Of a stretch of DNA of 64,000 nucleotides, positions 34,795 through 42,540 are shown in pieces; positions within the stretch are counted from its first letter, which is position 1, and each line of letters starts with the position of its first letter. This DNA is from Hebobacterum sp964559435. Lineage in GTDB: Bacteria; Armatimonadota; Hebobacteria; Hebobacterales; Hebobacteraceae. The translations under genes were made by a program, and so were the position numbers. The stretch covers positions 1-64,000 of the forward strand of contig CAZLHI010000004.1 in the NCBI GenBank assembly GCA_964559435.1. The letters are read 5' to 3'. The notes beneath the pieces are model-generated. The model was not told where the DNA came from, ran no database searches, and worked only from the letters and a program-made list of their open reading frames with translations.

Positions 34795-36699
34795 ATGGCA
34801 CGTCTCCGTGTAGCTGCATGTTGGGCTGCCGCATTCCTCTCATGTCTGGCGGCTTGCGCCCCGGCCGCCGAGGGCGGCCGCCAGCCGCCCTCCCTGTCGG
34901 TCGAGGTCGATCCACGTATCGAGCTCATCAGCACAGTCTTCCACCTCGCCGGCAACCCCGAGTACAACATGGGCCGTCTGGCGGGTTACGAGCGCCGCGT
35001 CGAGCGGCACTTCGAGTCGGTCCGAGACCACCCGGCCGTCACCATGGCGCGGCGCCTGCGCGCCGAGCACGGAATATCGTACGACGCGCCGATGAGCCTG
35101 GCCGTGCATCTCTCCGACGACCGCACGCTTCAGTTGCGGGTGCCGCTGGACCCATGGCCTGCCGGGCTCGACTCGCGCTGGCAGCCGGAGGATGTGACGG
35201 AGTTCCTCGACAAGCTCCGCAGCTTCGCCGACGAAAGCGACTTCTGGGAGTTCTTCGATGCCCACAAGGGGCTGCATCGACGTGCGGTCGTAGAGATGGA
35301 GGCCGTGCTAGCTGATGCTGTAGATCTCGACTGGTTTGAGAGTTTCTTTGGCGAAAGTCGGCGAGGCGAGTTCCGCTTGGTCCTGAGCATGCTGAATGGT
35401 CCGTGCAACTATGGGCCCAGATTCAGCGGCGACTCCGGCTGCGAGATCTACTGCATCTGCGGCGTATCGGGTGGCGACGAGCATGGCGCTCCGGCGTTCG
35501 ACAGACGCGTTATCTCCACGATAGTCCACGAGTTCAGTCATTCCTACGCCAACCCGGTTGCCGACCGACACGCCGCTGAACTAGAGGAGCCGGCCAAGAA
35601 GGTCTTCGCTCGAGTCGAGGCCGAGATGCGACGGAACGCCTACGGCAGTTGGGAAACGATGACGCGCGAATCCCTCGTGCGAGCGAGCGTCGTGCGCTAT
35701 CTCGCCGCGCACGAGGGCGAAGCCCCAGCGAAGCGACAGATCGACGAAGACGTCGCCAAGGGGTTCCTGTGGATTGAGTCCCTGTCGGAGCTCCTCGAAG
35801 AGTACGAGAGCAAGCGCGACACGTATCCGACTCTTGACTCCTTCGCGCCGCGTCTCATTGCGTTCTTCAAGGACTACGTGGAGCCGAGGAAGCCAGAGCC
35901 GCCACCCACCATCCCGCCGGCGGTGGTCCGCAAGGTTCTCGTGTCGGGCATCCTGATGATCGTCGTCGGGATGGCCAGCGTGGTCGCGGTCCGCCTCAGG
36001 TGGGCTGTCCCGATGCGATGGTTCTTCGCCGGCGCGGCCGTCTGGGTCGTGGGCGTGGCGCTAAAATCAGCCTGGGCACTGGGTCCCCATGAGTCAGTCC
36101 TGGCGTTTCTGCAGCACTCCGTGCCGCGCCCCGGATATCTGATTGCGGGATCGATCTATGAGGGTGTGTTGACTGGGGTCTTCGAGATCGGAATCACGCT
36201 GGCCGCAGCACTCATCTGGCGGGGCTTATCGCGGACTGCGGCCCGGGCAATCGCTGTGGGCGTCGGCGCGGGCGCAATCGAGGCCATGCTGTTAGGCGCG
36301 GGGGCGACCGCAGCGGCGCTCGCGCTGATGCTGAACATCCCGGAGATGGAGGACATCAGGGAAGGGCTGGCCACTATCGGCCCAACTTCGGCGCTATGGC
36401 TCATCGGGCCGGTCGAGCGGGTGATCGCGATCATCTGCCACACGGGCTCCCGCGTGCTCGTGCTGCTGGCCATCGCCAGAAGTCGATGGTTGCTGTTCTG
36501 GTATGGCTTCCTGATCTTGACCGGCATCGATACGATTGCCGGCTACGTGCACCTCGGCGGATTCGTGGGGAGCGTAAATCTCTGGTGGGTGGAGCTGGCG
36601 CTGCTGCCCTTCGCCCTGCTCAGCCTGGGCGCCCTCCGTTGGTGTGTGAGGACCTGGCCGCAGCCAGAGGAGGCCGCGACGTCGGAGCAGGCGGCCTAG
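34795..36699 (+). CDS. DUF4932-like HExxH protease domain fused to a YhfC-like membrane domain
   Basis: A 634-residue protein. The first 21 residues form a signal with lipobox LAAC (Cys21), so the N-terminal part is probably exported as a lipoprotein. Residues ~35-365 resemble DUF4932: FHLAGNPEYN near the start and zinc motif HEFSH (His245, Glu246, His249), a gluzincin signature, with a downstream TRESLVRA glutamate (~292) as possible third ligand. Residues ~378-630 form seven or eight helices like YhfC membrane proteins, including GAGAIEAMLLGA and ERVIAIICHTGSRVLVLLAI. I know of no described protein with this combination. ATG 34795 is chosen at the signal peptide; GTG 34720 is a longer alternative. 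It is followed by the polytopic protein at 36762. Confidence 0.72.
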   Translation: MARLRVAACWAAAFLSCLAACAPAAEGGRQPPSLSVEVDPRIELISTVFHLAGNPEYNMGRLAGYERRVERHFESVRDHPAVTMARRLRAEHGISYDAPMSLAVHLSDDRTLQLRVPLDPWPAGLDSRWQPEDVTEFLDKLRSFADESDFWEFFDAHKGLHRRAVVEMEAVLADAVDLDWFESFFGESRRGEFRLVLSMLNGPCNYGPRFSGDSGCEIYCICGVSGGDEHGAPAFDRRVISTIVHEFSHSYANPVADRHAAELEEPAKKVFARVEAEMRRNAYGSWETMTRESLVRASVVRYLAAHEGEAPAKRQIDEDVAKGFLWIESLSELLEEYESKRDTYPTLDSFAPRLIAFFKDYVEPRKPEPPPTIPPAVVRKVLVSGILMIVVGMASVVAVRLRWAVPMRWFFAGAAVWVVGVALKSAWALGPHESVLAFLQHSVPRPGYLIAGSIYEGVLTGVFEIGITLAAALIWRGLSRTAARAIAVGVGAGAIEAMLLGAGATAAALALMLNIPEMEDIREGLATIGPTSALWLIGPVERVIAIICHTGSRVLVLLAIARSRWLLFWYGFLILTGIDTIAGYVHLGGFVGSVNLWWVELALLPFALLSLGALRWCVRTWPQPEEAATSEQAA

Positions 36700-36761
36700 C
36701 TGGCGAGCTCCTGCAGGGATGGCATCGTCGGAGCGGAACTAGCAAGCCAGCGACATTGCCC

Positions 36762-37706
36762 ATGCAACGGGAATCCGCGGCTCATCGAGTTTCACTGCTG
36801 CTCCTATATCTCGGCCTCGGACTGATCAGCGCCCTCGTCTGGGTACGTATCGCCAACCTGCCGGAACTGCCCTCGTGGCATGTGGATATGATCACTGGTT
36901 CGGCCCCGGCCCCGAACCAGTACCGGCCGCTGACGCCGTGGCTGGCGGAGGGGCTGCGACAGGTCCTTCCCGGCCGCCACCTCTTTCTCGCGTACATGCT
37001 CTTGCGCGCTCTCCTGACGGGACTCGCCCTGTTCTTCTTTGACCGGTACATGCGCGTCTGGTTCAGACCGGGAGCAGCCGCGGCCGGCGCACTCATGCTG
37101 GCAGCGATCATCCCCTTCACGTACCTCCATGTCGTCCAGGAGAGCGACCCGCTCAACCTGCTGGTGTTCGTGCTGGCCTTCTGGGCCATGGCGGTGGACC
37201 GCGATTCAGTGCTCCTGCCACTCGTAGCCGTCGGCACCCTCAATCGGGAGACGACCGCACTGATACCGGCGGTCTACCTGCTTGCGCGGTGGGGACAGCG
37301 CCCGGCAAGGGAAGCGGCCGGCCGCGCGGTGGCTCTCGGCCTCGCCTGGGCGGCGGTGTACTTCGGTTTGCTTGCCGCGTACGGTAGGCGGCCCTACTAC
37401 TGTGACGTCATCATGTGGGACCTCAACGTTGCCTCTTGGGGACCTACGATCTCGGTATTCCTCGTCTTCGGCGTGCTGTGGGTGCTGGTTGTGATCGGGG
37501 CTCGCGAGGGCCCGCTTCTCCTGAGGCGCGCGCTGTGGCTGCTGCCGGTGTATGTGGCATTGCATTACGTTGTCGCTATGGTGAACGAGGTCAGGCTGTT
37601 CCTGCCATATGCGCCTGTCGTGATCCCACTGAGTTGGTGGTGGCTCTTCCCCGAGTCCAGGGAACAGCCTCCGCAAGGCCGCAGCGACAGCCGGCGAGCC
37701 AGGTGA
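36762..37706 (+). CDS. Polytopic membrane protein, possible GT-C type glycosyltransferase
   Basis: A 314-residue protein with about eight membrane helices. Recognisable pieces are NQYRPLTPWLAEGLRQVLPGR near residue 47 in the first extracytoplasmic loop, QESDPLNLLVFVLAFWAMAVDRD and TLNRETTALIPAVYLLARW; this layout recalls GT-C glycosyltransferase-like proteins, but there is no clear acidic catalytic motif. The function is not assigned. ATG 36762 is the first in-frame start outside the previous gene; the frame is open to 36396, overlapping the YhfC part, so that extension is rejected. It follows the protease-YhfC gene by 62 bases and may be cotranscribed. Confidence 0.6.
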   Translation: MQRESAAHRVSLLLLYLGLGLISALVWVRIANLPELPSWHVDMITGSAPAPNQYRPLTPWLAEGLRQVLPGRHLFLAYMLLRALLTGLALFFFDRYMRVWFRPGAAAAGALMLAAIIPFTYLHVVQESDPLNLLVFVLAFWAMAVDRDSVLLPLVAVGTLNRETTALIPAVYLLARWGQRPAREAAGRAVALGLAWAAVYFGLLAAYGRRPYYCDVIMWDLNVASWGPTISVFLVFGVLWVLVVIGAREGPLLLRRALWLLPVYVALHYVVAMVNEVRLFLPYAPVVIPLSWWWLFPESREQPPQGRSDSRRAR

Positions 37707-38274
37707 TGCTGCTCGGCCCCGCTGCAGATAGGGGGGATGTCCTGACTGTTCGCGGCGCAGCACCCGTTCGCCAGCGGCGCGCTCCGGCAGGAACACACGC
37801 CCGTGCCGCAAGACATCCATTGAGAGCGGCCCCTTCTGTCGCCTCGTGCCCGAATTGGCCCCGCAGTCTCGGAAAGGCAATTCACCGCATGGCAGAAGTA
37901 CATGCAGGGATGGCGTTTCAGTCAGCAGTCGAATAGTCCTGACTCTCCTCCGCCTTGGCGGTTGAGGAGTAATGCCGTAACTCGTGGCCGGCAGCCGGCA
38001 TTATAGGCAGATGTCAATCAGGCGGATCTCCCGCAGGCGAGTGGCGATAGACCGCAGAGACAAGCCCGGTGAGGTCGGATAGACTCCGCGCTCCCTTGCC
38101 GCGCTGGAAGGGGCGAGTGTGATTGCTGAGACGCGCAGCAGCGCCCGTCCTTGTCGAACTGCGGAAAAAAGAAAGTGGTACCTGCAGCAACTGGTCGGAG
38201 GGAGGAGTGACAGAAGTCAGAGCACTCGGGCCGACACCTCACGAGTAACGAGATCAACTTAGAGGAGGTCGACG
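37707..38274. other. 568-base stretch without a supported gene
   Basis: Open frames here are short and Arg/Pro/Ser-rich with no recognisable family and no ribosome site. A purine-rich run (gaaaaaagaaag) lies near 38163. The end of the stretch holds the GAGGAGG ribosome site of the small protein at 38275. I see no tRNA or repeat. Confidence 0.5.
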
Positions 38275-38511
38275 GTGAACAAGTCTGTGCCAACATTGTT
38301 GGGGATCGTGATTATCCTGCTGGTCGTAGTCCTCGTAATAGTGATATTCAACTATAGGCTGACGCAGCGACAGGCCCACCTGTCGCCTGCGCTCAGCGGC
38401 ACTCGCGCAGGAGAGAGGACCCGTGAAATCAGTGGCCCGCGGTCGGAGAAGGAAGGGGTCGGCCCGGCCCGATCAGAGCAGCAAGAAGAAGTCGAGGAGA
38501 GAAGCGACTAA
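38275..38511 (+). CDS. Small single-helix membrane protein (78 residues)
   Basis: A 78-residue protein with one N-terminal membrane helix (TLLGIVIILLVVVLVIVIFNY) and a charged, Glu/Arg/Ser-rich cytoplasmic or external tail. Its GTG start is preceded by AGAGGAGG at good spacing, which is the main reason to accept it. No family is recognised. It lies upstream of the prepilin remnant and the first AraC gene, so a link to that module is possible but unproven. Confidence 0.5.
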   Translation: MNKSVPTLLGIVIILLVVVLVIVIFNYRLTQRQAHLSPALSGTRAGERTREISGPRSEKEGVGPARSEQQEEVEERSD

Positions 38512-38701
38512 CGCGCGGCCCCTCCGTTGCACAAGTCAGCCTCATAGTTGGTGGAGAGGCGCGGCGCGCGCCGGCCCTCTCACTTCTGTGGGCCAGAAGC
38601 TTCGCCCGCCTCGGGGCAGCTAGCAGCTGCAGGAGCGTCGGTGCGGGGCACAAGAGAAGAACAGCCCTGGAGCGAGGTCGAAATCGCTTCCAGAGCTGCC
38701 T

Positions 38702-38776
38702 CGGCGGTGGTTTACGCTGATTGAGTTGTTGGTGGTGACCGCCGGTCTCTTATACCACACTTGCACCTCGCTGTGA
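38702..38776 (+). pseudogene. Degenerate prepilin N-terminus
   Basis: The plus frame reads RRWFTLIELLVVTAGLLYH and then stops at 38774-38776. The run FTLIELLVV is the hallmark of prepilin-type methylation sites and is shared with the intact pilins at 41244 and 47134. Here the Gly before the cleavage site is Trp, the helix is broken after VVTAG, and no pilin body follows. No ATG with ribosome site precedes it. It is most simply a decayed third pilin gene on the opposite strand to the two intact ones. Confidence 0.6.
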
Positions 38777-38980
38777 CATACGTATGTACCAGTAGCGCCC
38801 CAAGACCCCCGGTATGTGTCCGGAATCTGCCACACTCGGATTGTTCGCTCCCGCGGTCGGCCGACAGGTCCTCAGGGGGTTCACAATGGAACTTTGCCAT
38901 TCTGTTCACCATACGTACACATCTGCGACGAATCATATAGGTGGAAAAGACTGACAGCTCCATCAGAGTGGACCGCCTCG

Positions 38981-39006
38981 GCCGCCCGGCGCCCCCGCCG
39001 GGCGGC
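38981..39006. promoter_or_regulatory. GC-only 11-bp hairpin upstream of AraC gene 1
   Basis: GCCGCCCGGCG (38981-38991) and its complement (38996-39006) enclose a CCCC loop. No T run directly follows, though a second short hairpin with a TTT loop (ccgcctttgcggg) comes next. It could terminate transcription from upstream or fold in the AraC leader. Confidence 0.45.
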
Positions 39007-39178
39007 TCCGCCTTTGCGGGTGGTCTGGGCCGCCGGATCGCCCGGATGGACCGACCTCGTGTCCGGCGAGGCCCTCCCGCCGAGGCGCAAGGACGGTGCC
39101 GGGCGCCGCCGAAGAGAAGATTGAGGCAGGCGAGCCTATCCGGAACGGCGGCCTGCCGACGCTTCGGGTGGAGTTGTT

Positions 39179-40084
39179 ATGGAGCAAGCGACTCGCAGGG
39201 CTCGGTTTGGCGTCGATTCGGTAAGACGCGCGAAGCTCTACGACTTCCAGTTGTCCCCGGCAACACCCTTGTATGCTGACAGCAATCTCTTTCCCGAGGA
39301 GACACCATTGGAGATCGAGGTGCACGCGGGCATCGAGGTGGGAGTCCTGCTCGCCGGCTCAGAGGAGCACCAGCTCGACGATTGGGTGTGCCGCGTGGTA
39401 CCCGGAGACGTCTGGCTCACCGCCACCTCGGAGCCGCATGGATGGCGGGTCGCAGCACCGAACACCGAGGACGTGATCCTCATCTTCCTGCCCGAGTTCC
39501 TAGGGGAAGAACAGCTCGGCAACTATTCCTGGCTCGATCTTTTTGCGCTTCCGGCCAACCAGAGGCCGCGAGTGACGACGCCCGAGATGCGAGAGCGCGT
39601 GATGGCATTGGGGCATGAGCTCCGGCGCGAGGTAGAGGAGCGGCGACCCGGCTGGGAGAGTGCGGTGCGGCTCGGTCTGCTCAGCCTGCTGCTGACGCTG
39701 AGCCGCGAGTGGGAGCCTCCGGCCCAGTCGAGCGTGCGATCTCGCGTCCGGGCGAGCAGCCTTGCTCGGATCATGCCGGCGCTCAACCTAGTTCAGTCGC
39801 GCCCGGCGAGGCGAGTAGCGGTGGCCGAGGCGGCGAGGGCCTGTGGGCTCAGTCGAGCGCAGTTCTGCCTGATCTTCCAGCATGCAGTGGGGATGAGCTT
39901 CGGCCGCTTCTGTCGCCGCTCTCGACTAGGCTATGCGGCGGAGCTTCTGCTTTCCACCGACCTGACGATGGGTGCGATCGCCCAACGTGCGGGCTTCTCG
40001 GACAGCAGCCACATGCACCGCTCGTTCAGCCGCCACTACGGCTGCACGCCGGGGCAGTACAGAGCGCAGAACCGACCCGAGTAG
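39179..40084 (+). CDS. AraC-family regulator with cupin-type N-terminus (paralogue 1)
   Basis: A 301-residue protein. The N-terminal half is cupin-like: LYADSNLFPEETPLEIEVHAGIEVGVLLAG, then VVPGDVWLTATSEPHGWRV and VILIFLPEFLGEE. The C-terminal ~100 residues are the AraC double helix-turn-helix: VAVAEAARACGLSRAQFCLIFQHAVGMSFGRFCRRSRLGYAAELLLSTDLTMGAIAQRAGFSDSSHMHRSFSRHYGCTPGQYR, with the conserved second-helix pattern and P-x-x-YR ending. It should sense a ligand through the cupin and control a nearby gene. ATG 39179 follows GGTGGAG. It closely resembles the protein at 41621 along its length and is convergent with pilin 1. Confidence 0.93.
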   Translation: MEQATRRARFGVDSVRRAKLYDFQLSPATPLYADSNLFPEETPLEIEVHAGIEVGVLLAGSEEHQLDDWVCRVVPGDVWLTATSEPHGWRVAAPNTEDVILIFLPEFLGEEQLGNYSWLDLFALPANQRPRVTTPEMRERVMALGHELRREVEERRPGWESAVRLGLLSLLLTLSREWEPPAQSSVRSRVRASSLARIMPALNLVQSRPARRVAVAEAARACGLSRAQFCLIFQHAVGMSFGRFCRRSRLGYAAELLLSTDLTMGAIAQRAGFSDSSHMHRSFSRHYGCTPGQYRAQNRPE

Positions 40085-40119
40085 CCGCCAGGGATAGTCG
40101 CAGAAGACGCCATAAGCAG

Positions 40120-40145
40120 GCGGAGCGCCCGGCCGGGCGCTCCGC
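40120..40145. terminator. 26-bp perfect palindrome between convergent AraC gene 1 and pilin 1
   Basis: Two 13-base arms, GCGGAGCGCCCGG and its exact complement, adjoin directly with no spacer. It lies 35 bases after the AraC stop and about 55 bases after the pilin stop. It could act as a bidirectional terminator. The lack of a T run makes this uncertain, and it doubles as the second stem of the 3' module. Confidence 0.45.
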
Positions 40146-40197
40146 TCAACATTCCACCAAGAACGTCTATCTTGCTAGCGCAAGATCTGAACCAGTA
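40120..40197 (-). repeat. Structured 3' module, copy 1 (after pilin 1)
   Basis: Read on the pilin strand, the stop codon is followed by ACTGG, about five bases, then hairpin A (stem ATCTTGC / GCAAGAT, loop GCTA; 40169-40186), a spacer of about 24 bases, and a 26-bp perfect palindrome GCGGAGCGCCCGG plus its complement (40120-40145). The same order recurs at 46021-46096 and 45924-46005. The GC palindrome may also terminate both convergent genes, though it has no T run. Confidence 0.75.
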
Positions 40198-41244
40198 CTA
40201 GTAGAGGAGCCAGTCGTTGTCGGCCAGGTAGCCCTCGCTCCAGTCGTCGGCCCTGGTCGGTCCCCAGCTAGAAATACCTGTCAGATCCCCCTCGGCGACC
40301 TTGTTGATCAGGCCTTCCGAGTTGATCCAGGATGCATGCCCGTCGAGGAAGCCGAGGTTGACGCCGCCCAGGTGCCGCGAATACGGCTTGCGTAGATTCG
40401 GGTCCTTCAGGAAGGAGCCGTTGTTCGGCGCCATCAGATACAGCCCGCAGTCGGCCGCCCACGTGCAGATGTCCCAGTCCTGCCAGCCACAGCACGGGTT
40501 GCTGCACTCCAGTGTGCAGAGGTCTGGATAGGCGGCAAGGCCCACGTTATTGTCCTCAGCGGAGGCGCCAGCATCACCGCAGATGACGTGGTTGACCGGG
40601 TCCGGGACCTGCACCAGCTTCAGGCCACCCATCCACTGGGTGCCAATGGTCTGGACGAAGGCCTTGTTGACAGCATCCCCGCCATACTCGGCCACGGCGA
40701 GCCGGCGCTGCAGGTACGAGTCTGTGACCTCGCCGCCCCATCCTGGCGGCCAGGACCAGAAGCAGGGGCCAGCGATCCATGTATCGGCATCGGAGGCGCC
40801 GGGTCCCCATTCGGCGTCATAGGCCTGCAGGTAGGTGAACCAGTCAGGCCCGGGCACGATCCAGCTGGCGCCCCCTTCCATCCTGCCACTGGGGCAGCGC
40901 CAGACGTCACGGTTCTTCACGTACTCGTCGAAGATCACCGGATGTCGGAGGTAGGGGTTGCTCTGGAACACACACCAGTCGTCGTAGTCGTCCGGGGCCT
41001 TGGTCTCGTAGTAGTCGTGAATCTCCTGCCTGGTTTCGGTGGGCGGCAGAACGTCGTTGTTGTCCGCCAGGTACATCTGGATTGCCAGCGCAATGTTCTT
41101 GACATTGGACAGGCAGACAGCCTTGCGCGCGGACTCCCGCGCGCGGGCGAACACGGGAAAGACCATAGCGGCCAGGATCCCGATGATCGCGATGACGACC
41201 AACAGCTCAATCAGTGTAAATCCTCGTACTCTCCGCGTACTCAT
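40198..41244 (-). CDS. Prepilin-type protein with H-x9-DG motif (pilin paralogue 1)
   Basis: A 348-residue protein with basic leader MSTRRVRG, cleavage after that Gly, and the helix FTLIELLVVIAIIGILAAMVFPVFARARE (Glu5 present). It then has KAVCLSNVKNIALAIQMYLADNNDVLPP, a globular Cys-rich body (LECSNPCCGWQDWDICTW) and, near the end, RHLGGVNLGFLDGHA: the His, nine residues, Asp-Gly pattern of prepilin-associated H-x9-DG proteins. It should be cut by prepilin peptidase and assembled into a pilus-like or secretion structure or held at the inner membrane. ATG 41244 follows AGGGGAA. A close paralogue is at 46097; both end DDWSEGYLA-N-WL-Y and carry the same 3' module. AraC genes flank it. Confidence 0.92.
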   Translation of the reverse strand: MSTRRVRGFTLIELLVVIAIIGILAAMVFPVFARARESARKAVCLSNVKNIALAIQMYLADNNDVLPPTETRQEIHDYYETKAPDDYDDWCVFQSNPYLRHPVIFDEYVKNRDVWRCPSGRMEGGASWIVPGPDWFTYLQAYDAEWGPGASDADTWIAGPCFWSWPPGWGGEVTDSYLQRRLAVAEYGGDAVNKAFVQTIGTQWMGGLKLVQVPDPVNHVICGDAGASAEDNNVGLAAYPDLCTLECSNPCCGWQDWDICTWAADCGLYLMAPNNGSFLKDPNLRKPYSRHLGGVNLGFLDGHASWINSEGLINKVAEGDLTGISSWGPTRADDWSEGYLADNDWLLY

Positions 41245-41334
41245 GAAGCTATTCCCCTTCCACACAGAGATTGGGGGCACAGCGTTTCCGAGATCTCGCG
41301 CCCCTCACGGCACGAGGACGAGCCAGGATAGTCT

Positions 41335-41345
41335 CACCTCCTTTC
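41335..41345 (-). promoter_or_regulatory. Shared leader element GAAAGGAGGTG before pilin 1
   Basis: The 11-mer GAAAGGAGGTG lies about 91 bases upstream of the pilin 1 ATG, too far to be its ribosome site (AGGGGAA serves that role). The identical 11-mer is 84 bases upstream of pilin 2 at 47218-47228. It looks like a Shine-Dalgarno sequence without an obvious gene and could serve a very short leader ORF or a structured leader. Confidence 0.45.
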
Positions 41346-41583
41346 AACATGCTTACTCATGGTACTCGCCGCAACGGCGATCCGGCGACCGAGCTGACGG
41401 AAACATGTCGGCCGGAGCCAGCCCCTGACTGCTCAACAGCCATCGCCATTTGCCACAGGCCTGCCGCTGCGGGCCCTTCATCAAGCATTCCGCCAGAAGG
41501 CCGGGAAACCCTGCGGCGAGAAGCGCCCTTCCTTTTCGTAGTCTCCACTAGTGTAATTCTACGGGAATGGCCTTTCCTAGTCA

Positions 41584-41613
41584 TTGGACGGCCTGCTGAA
41601 AGTGTTGTAAAAT
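41584..41613 (+). promoter_or_regulatory. Promoter of AraC gene 2, predicting a leaderless mRNA
   Basis: TTGGAC (41584-41589) and TAAAAT (41608-41613) are spaced by 18 bases; TAAAAT matches five of six TATAAT bases. The start codon is at 41621, about eight bases after the -10 box, so transcription would begin at or near the ATG. No Shine-Dalgarno sequence precedes the ATG, which agrees. Confidence 0.55.
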
Positions 41614-41620
41614 CGTCTGC

Positions 41621-42526
41621 ATGGAACAATACCCACCAGTTTCCGGTTTCGCCGTCGCTTCGGACGCTCCTGCCTTGCGTCTCGAGTACGGCCTGTCGCC
41701 AGATTCGCCGCTGTACGCTGACAGCAACGTCTTCGAGGGCGAGGTGCCGCTGGTCGTCCATGTGCACGAAGGCATAGAGTTCGGCATCCTGCTGTCCGGG
41801 GAGCAGGAGCGGCGCTTCGGAGAACTCGTCTGGGAGATTCGCCCAGGGGACGTGTGGCTGTGCGCGACCTGGGAGCCTCACGGCTACCGGATCATCGCGC
41901 CGGAAAGCACCGACGTCGTAGTGATGTTCCTGCCCGAGTTTCTTGGCGAGGAGAGGCTGGGAGAGCTTTCCTGGCTGAGCCTGTTCGCGGCTTCGCCCGC
42001 TCGCCGGCCGCGCGTCACTGAGGACGGCATGCGGGAGCAAATGCTGGCCGTCGGCCGGGAGATGCAGTGCGAAATCAGCGAGAAGCAGCCCGGCTGGCAC
42101 AGCGCCGTTCGGCTTGATCTCCTGAGGGCCTTGCTGACGCTCAGCCGAGCCTGGGAGCCCCCGGCTCGGTCCGAAGCGCGGTCTCGAGTGCAGGCAAGCA
42201 ACCTTCCCAGAATCATGCCTGCCCTCGTCTTGCTCCACTCGGAACGAGGTCGCCGCGTGGGGCTGGAGGAGGCGGCCAGAAAGTGTGGTCTCGGCAGGGC
42301 GCAGTTCTCCCTGGTGTTCCGGGATACCATGGGCGTGAGCTTCGGCAAGTTCTGCCTGCGATCACGCCTCGGGTTGGTGGCGGAGCTGCTTCTCTCTACG
42401 GACTTGCCCACTCAGTCAATCGCACAGAGAGCCGGCTTCGTGGATGGAAGCCACATGCACAGGGCCTTCGTAGCTCACTATGGATGCACGCCGGGCCAAT
42501 ACAGGGCCCAGAACCGGTCCGGCTGA
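41621..42526 (+). CDS. AraC-family regulator with cupin-type N-terminus (paralogue 2)
   Basis: A 301-residue protein, the same length as the AraC protein at 39179 and similar throughout. N-terminal cupin blocks are LYADSNVFEGEVPLVVHVHEGIEFGILLSG, IRPGDVWLCATWEPHGYRI and VVMFLPEFLGEERLGELSWLSLFA. The C-terminal double helix-turn-helix includes GLEEAARKCGLGRAQFSLVF and IAQRAGFVDGSHMHRAFVAHYGCTPGQYR. It is divergent from pilin 1 and ends 14 bases before the convergent GT2-ChbG gene. Its likely targets are the flanking pilin genes, or its own gene, or the glycosyltransferases; this is inferred from position only. Confidence 0.93.
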   Translation: MEQYPPVSGFAVASDAPALRLEYGLSPDSPLYADSNVFEGEVPLVVHVHEGIEFGILLSGEQERRFGELVWEIRPGDVWLCATWEPHGYRIIAPESTDVVVMFLPEFLGEERLGELSWLSLFAASPARRPRVTEDGMREQMLAVGREMQCEISEKQPGWHSAVRLDLLRALLTLSRAWEPPARSEARSRVQASNLPRIMPALVLLHSERGRRVGLEEAARKCGLGRAQFSLVFRDTMGVSFGKFCLRSRLGLVAELLLSTDLPTQSIAQRAGFVDGSHMHRAFVAHYGCTPGQYRAQNRSG

Positions 42527-42540
42527 GCGCGCGCTCCCTG

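Larger units (their letters stand above)
38512..39178. other. 667-base region with decayed pilin start, hairpin and short repeats, upstream of AraC gene 1
   Basis: No intact gene. It contains the prepilin remnant (38702-38776), two copies of CATACGTA (38777-38784 and 38911-38918), the 12-bp palindrome ACATACGTATGT (38776-38787) and an 11-bp GC-only hairpin (38981-39006). The repeats upstream of an AraC gene could be its binding sites; this is inference. Confidence 0.55.
41245..41620. other. Divergent region between pilin 1 and AraC gene 2
   Basis: These 376 bases hold no gene. The pilin side has the purine box GAAAGGAGGTG (minus strand, 41335-41345) 91 bases before the ATG, shared with pilin 2. 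The AraC side carries the promoter at 41584-41613. The position makes it the natural place for AraC binding sites, none of which I can identify with certainty. Confidence 0.55.

Noticed and set aside
37206..37880. 224-codon minus-strand frame reaching into the empty stretch after the polytopic protein
   Set aside because: Most of it is antisense to a clear membrane protein; the remaining end matches nothing I recognise.
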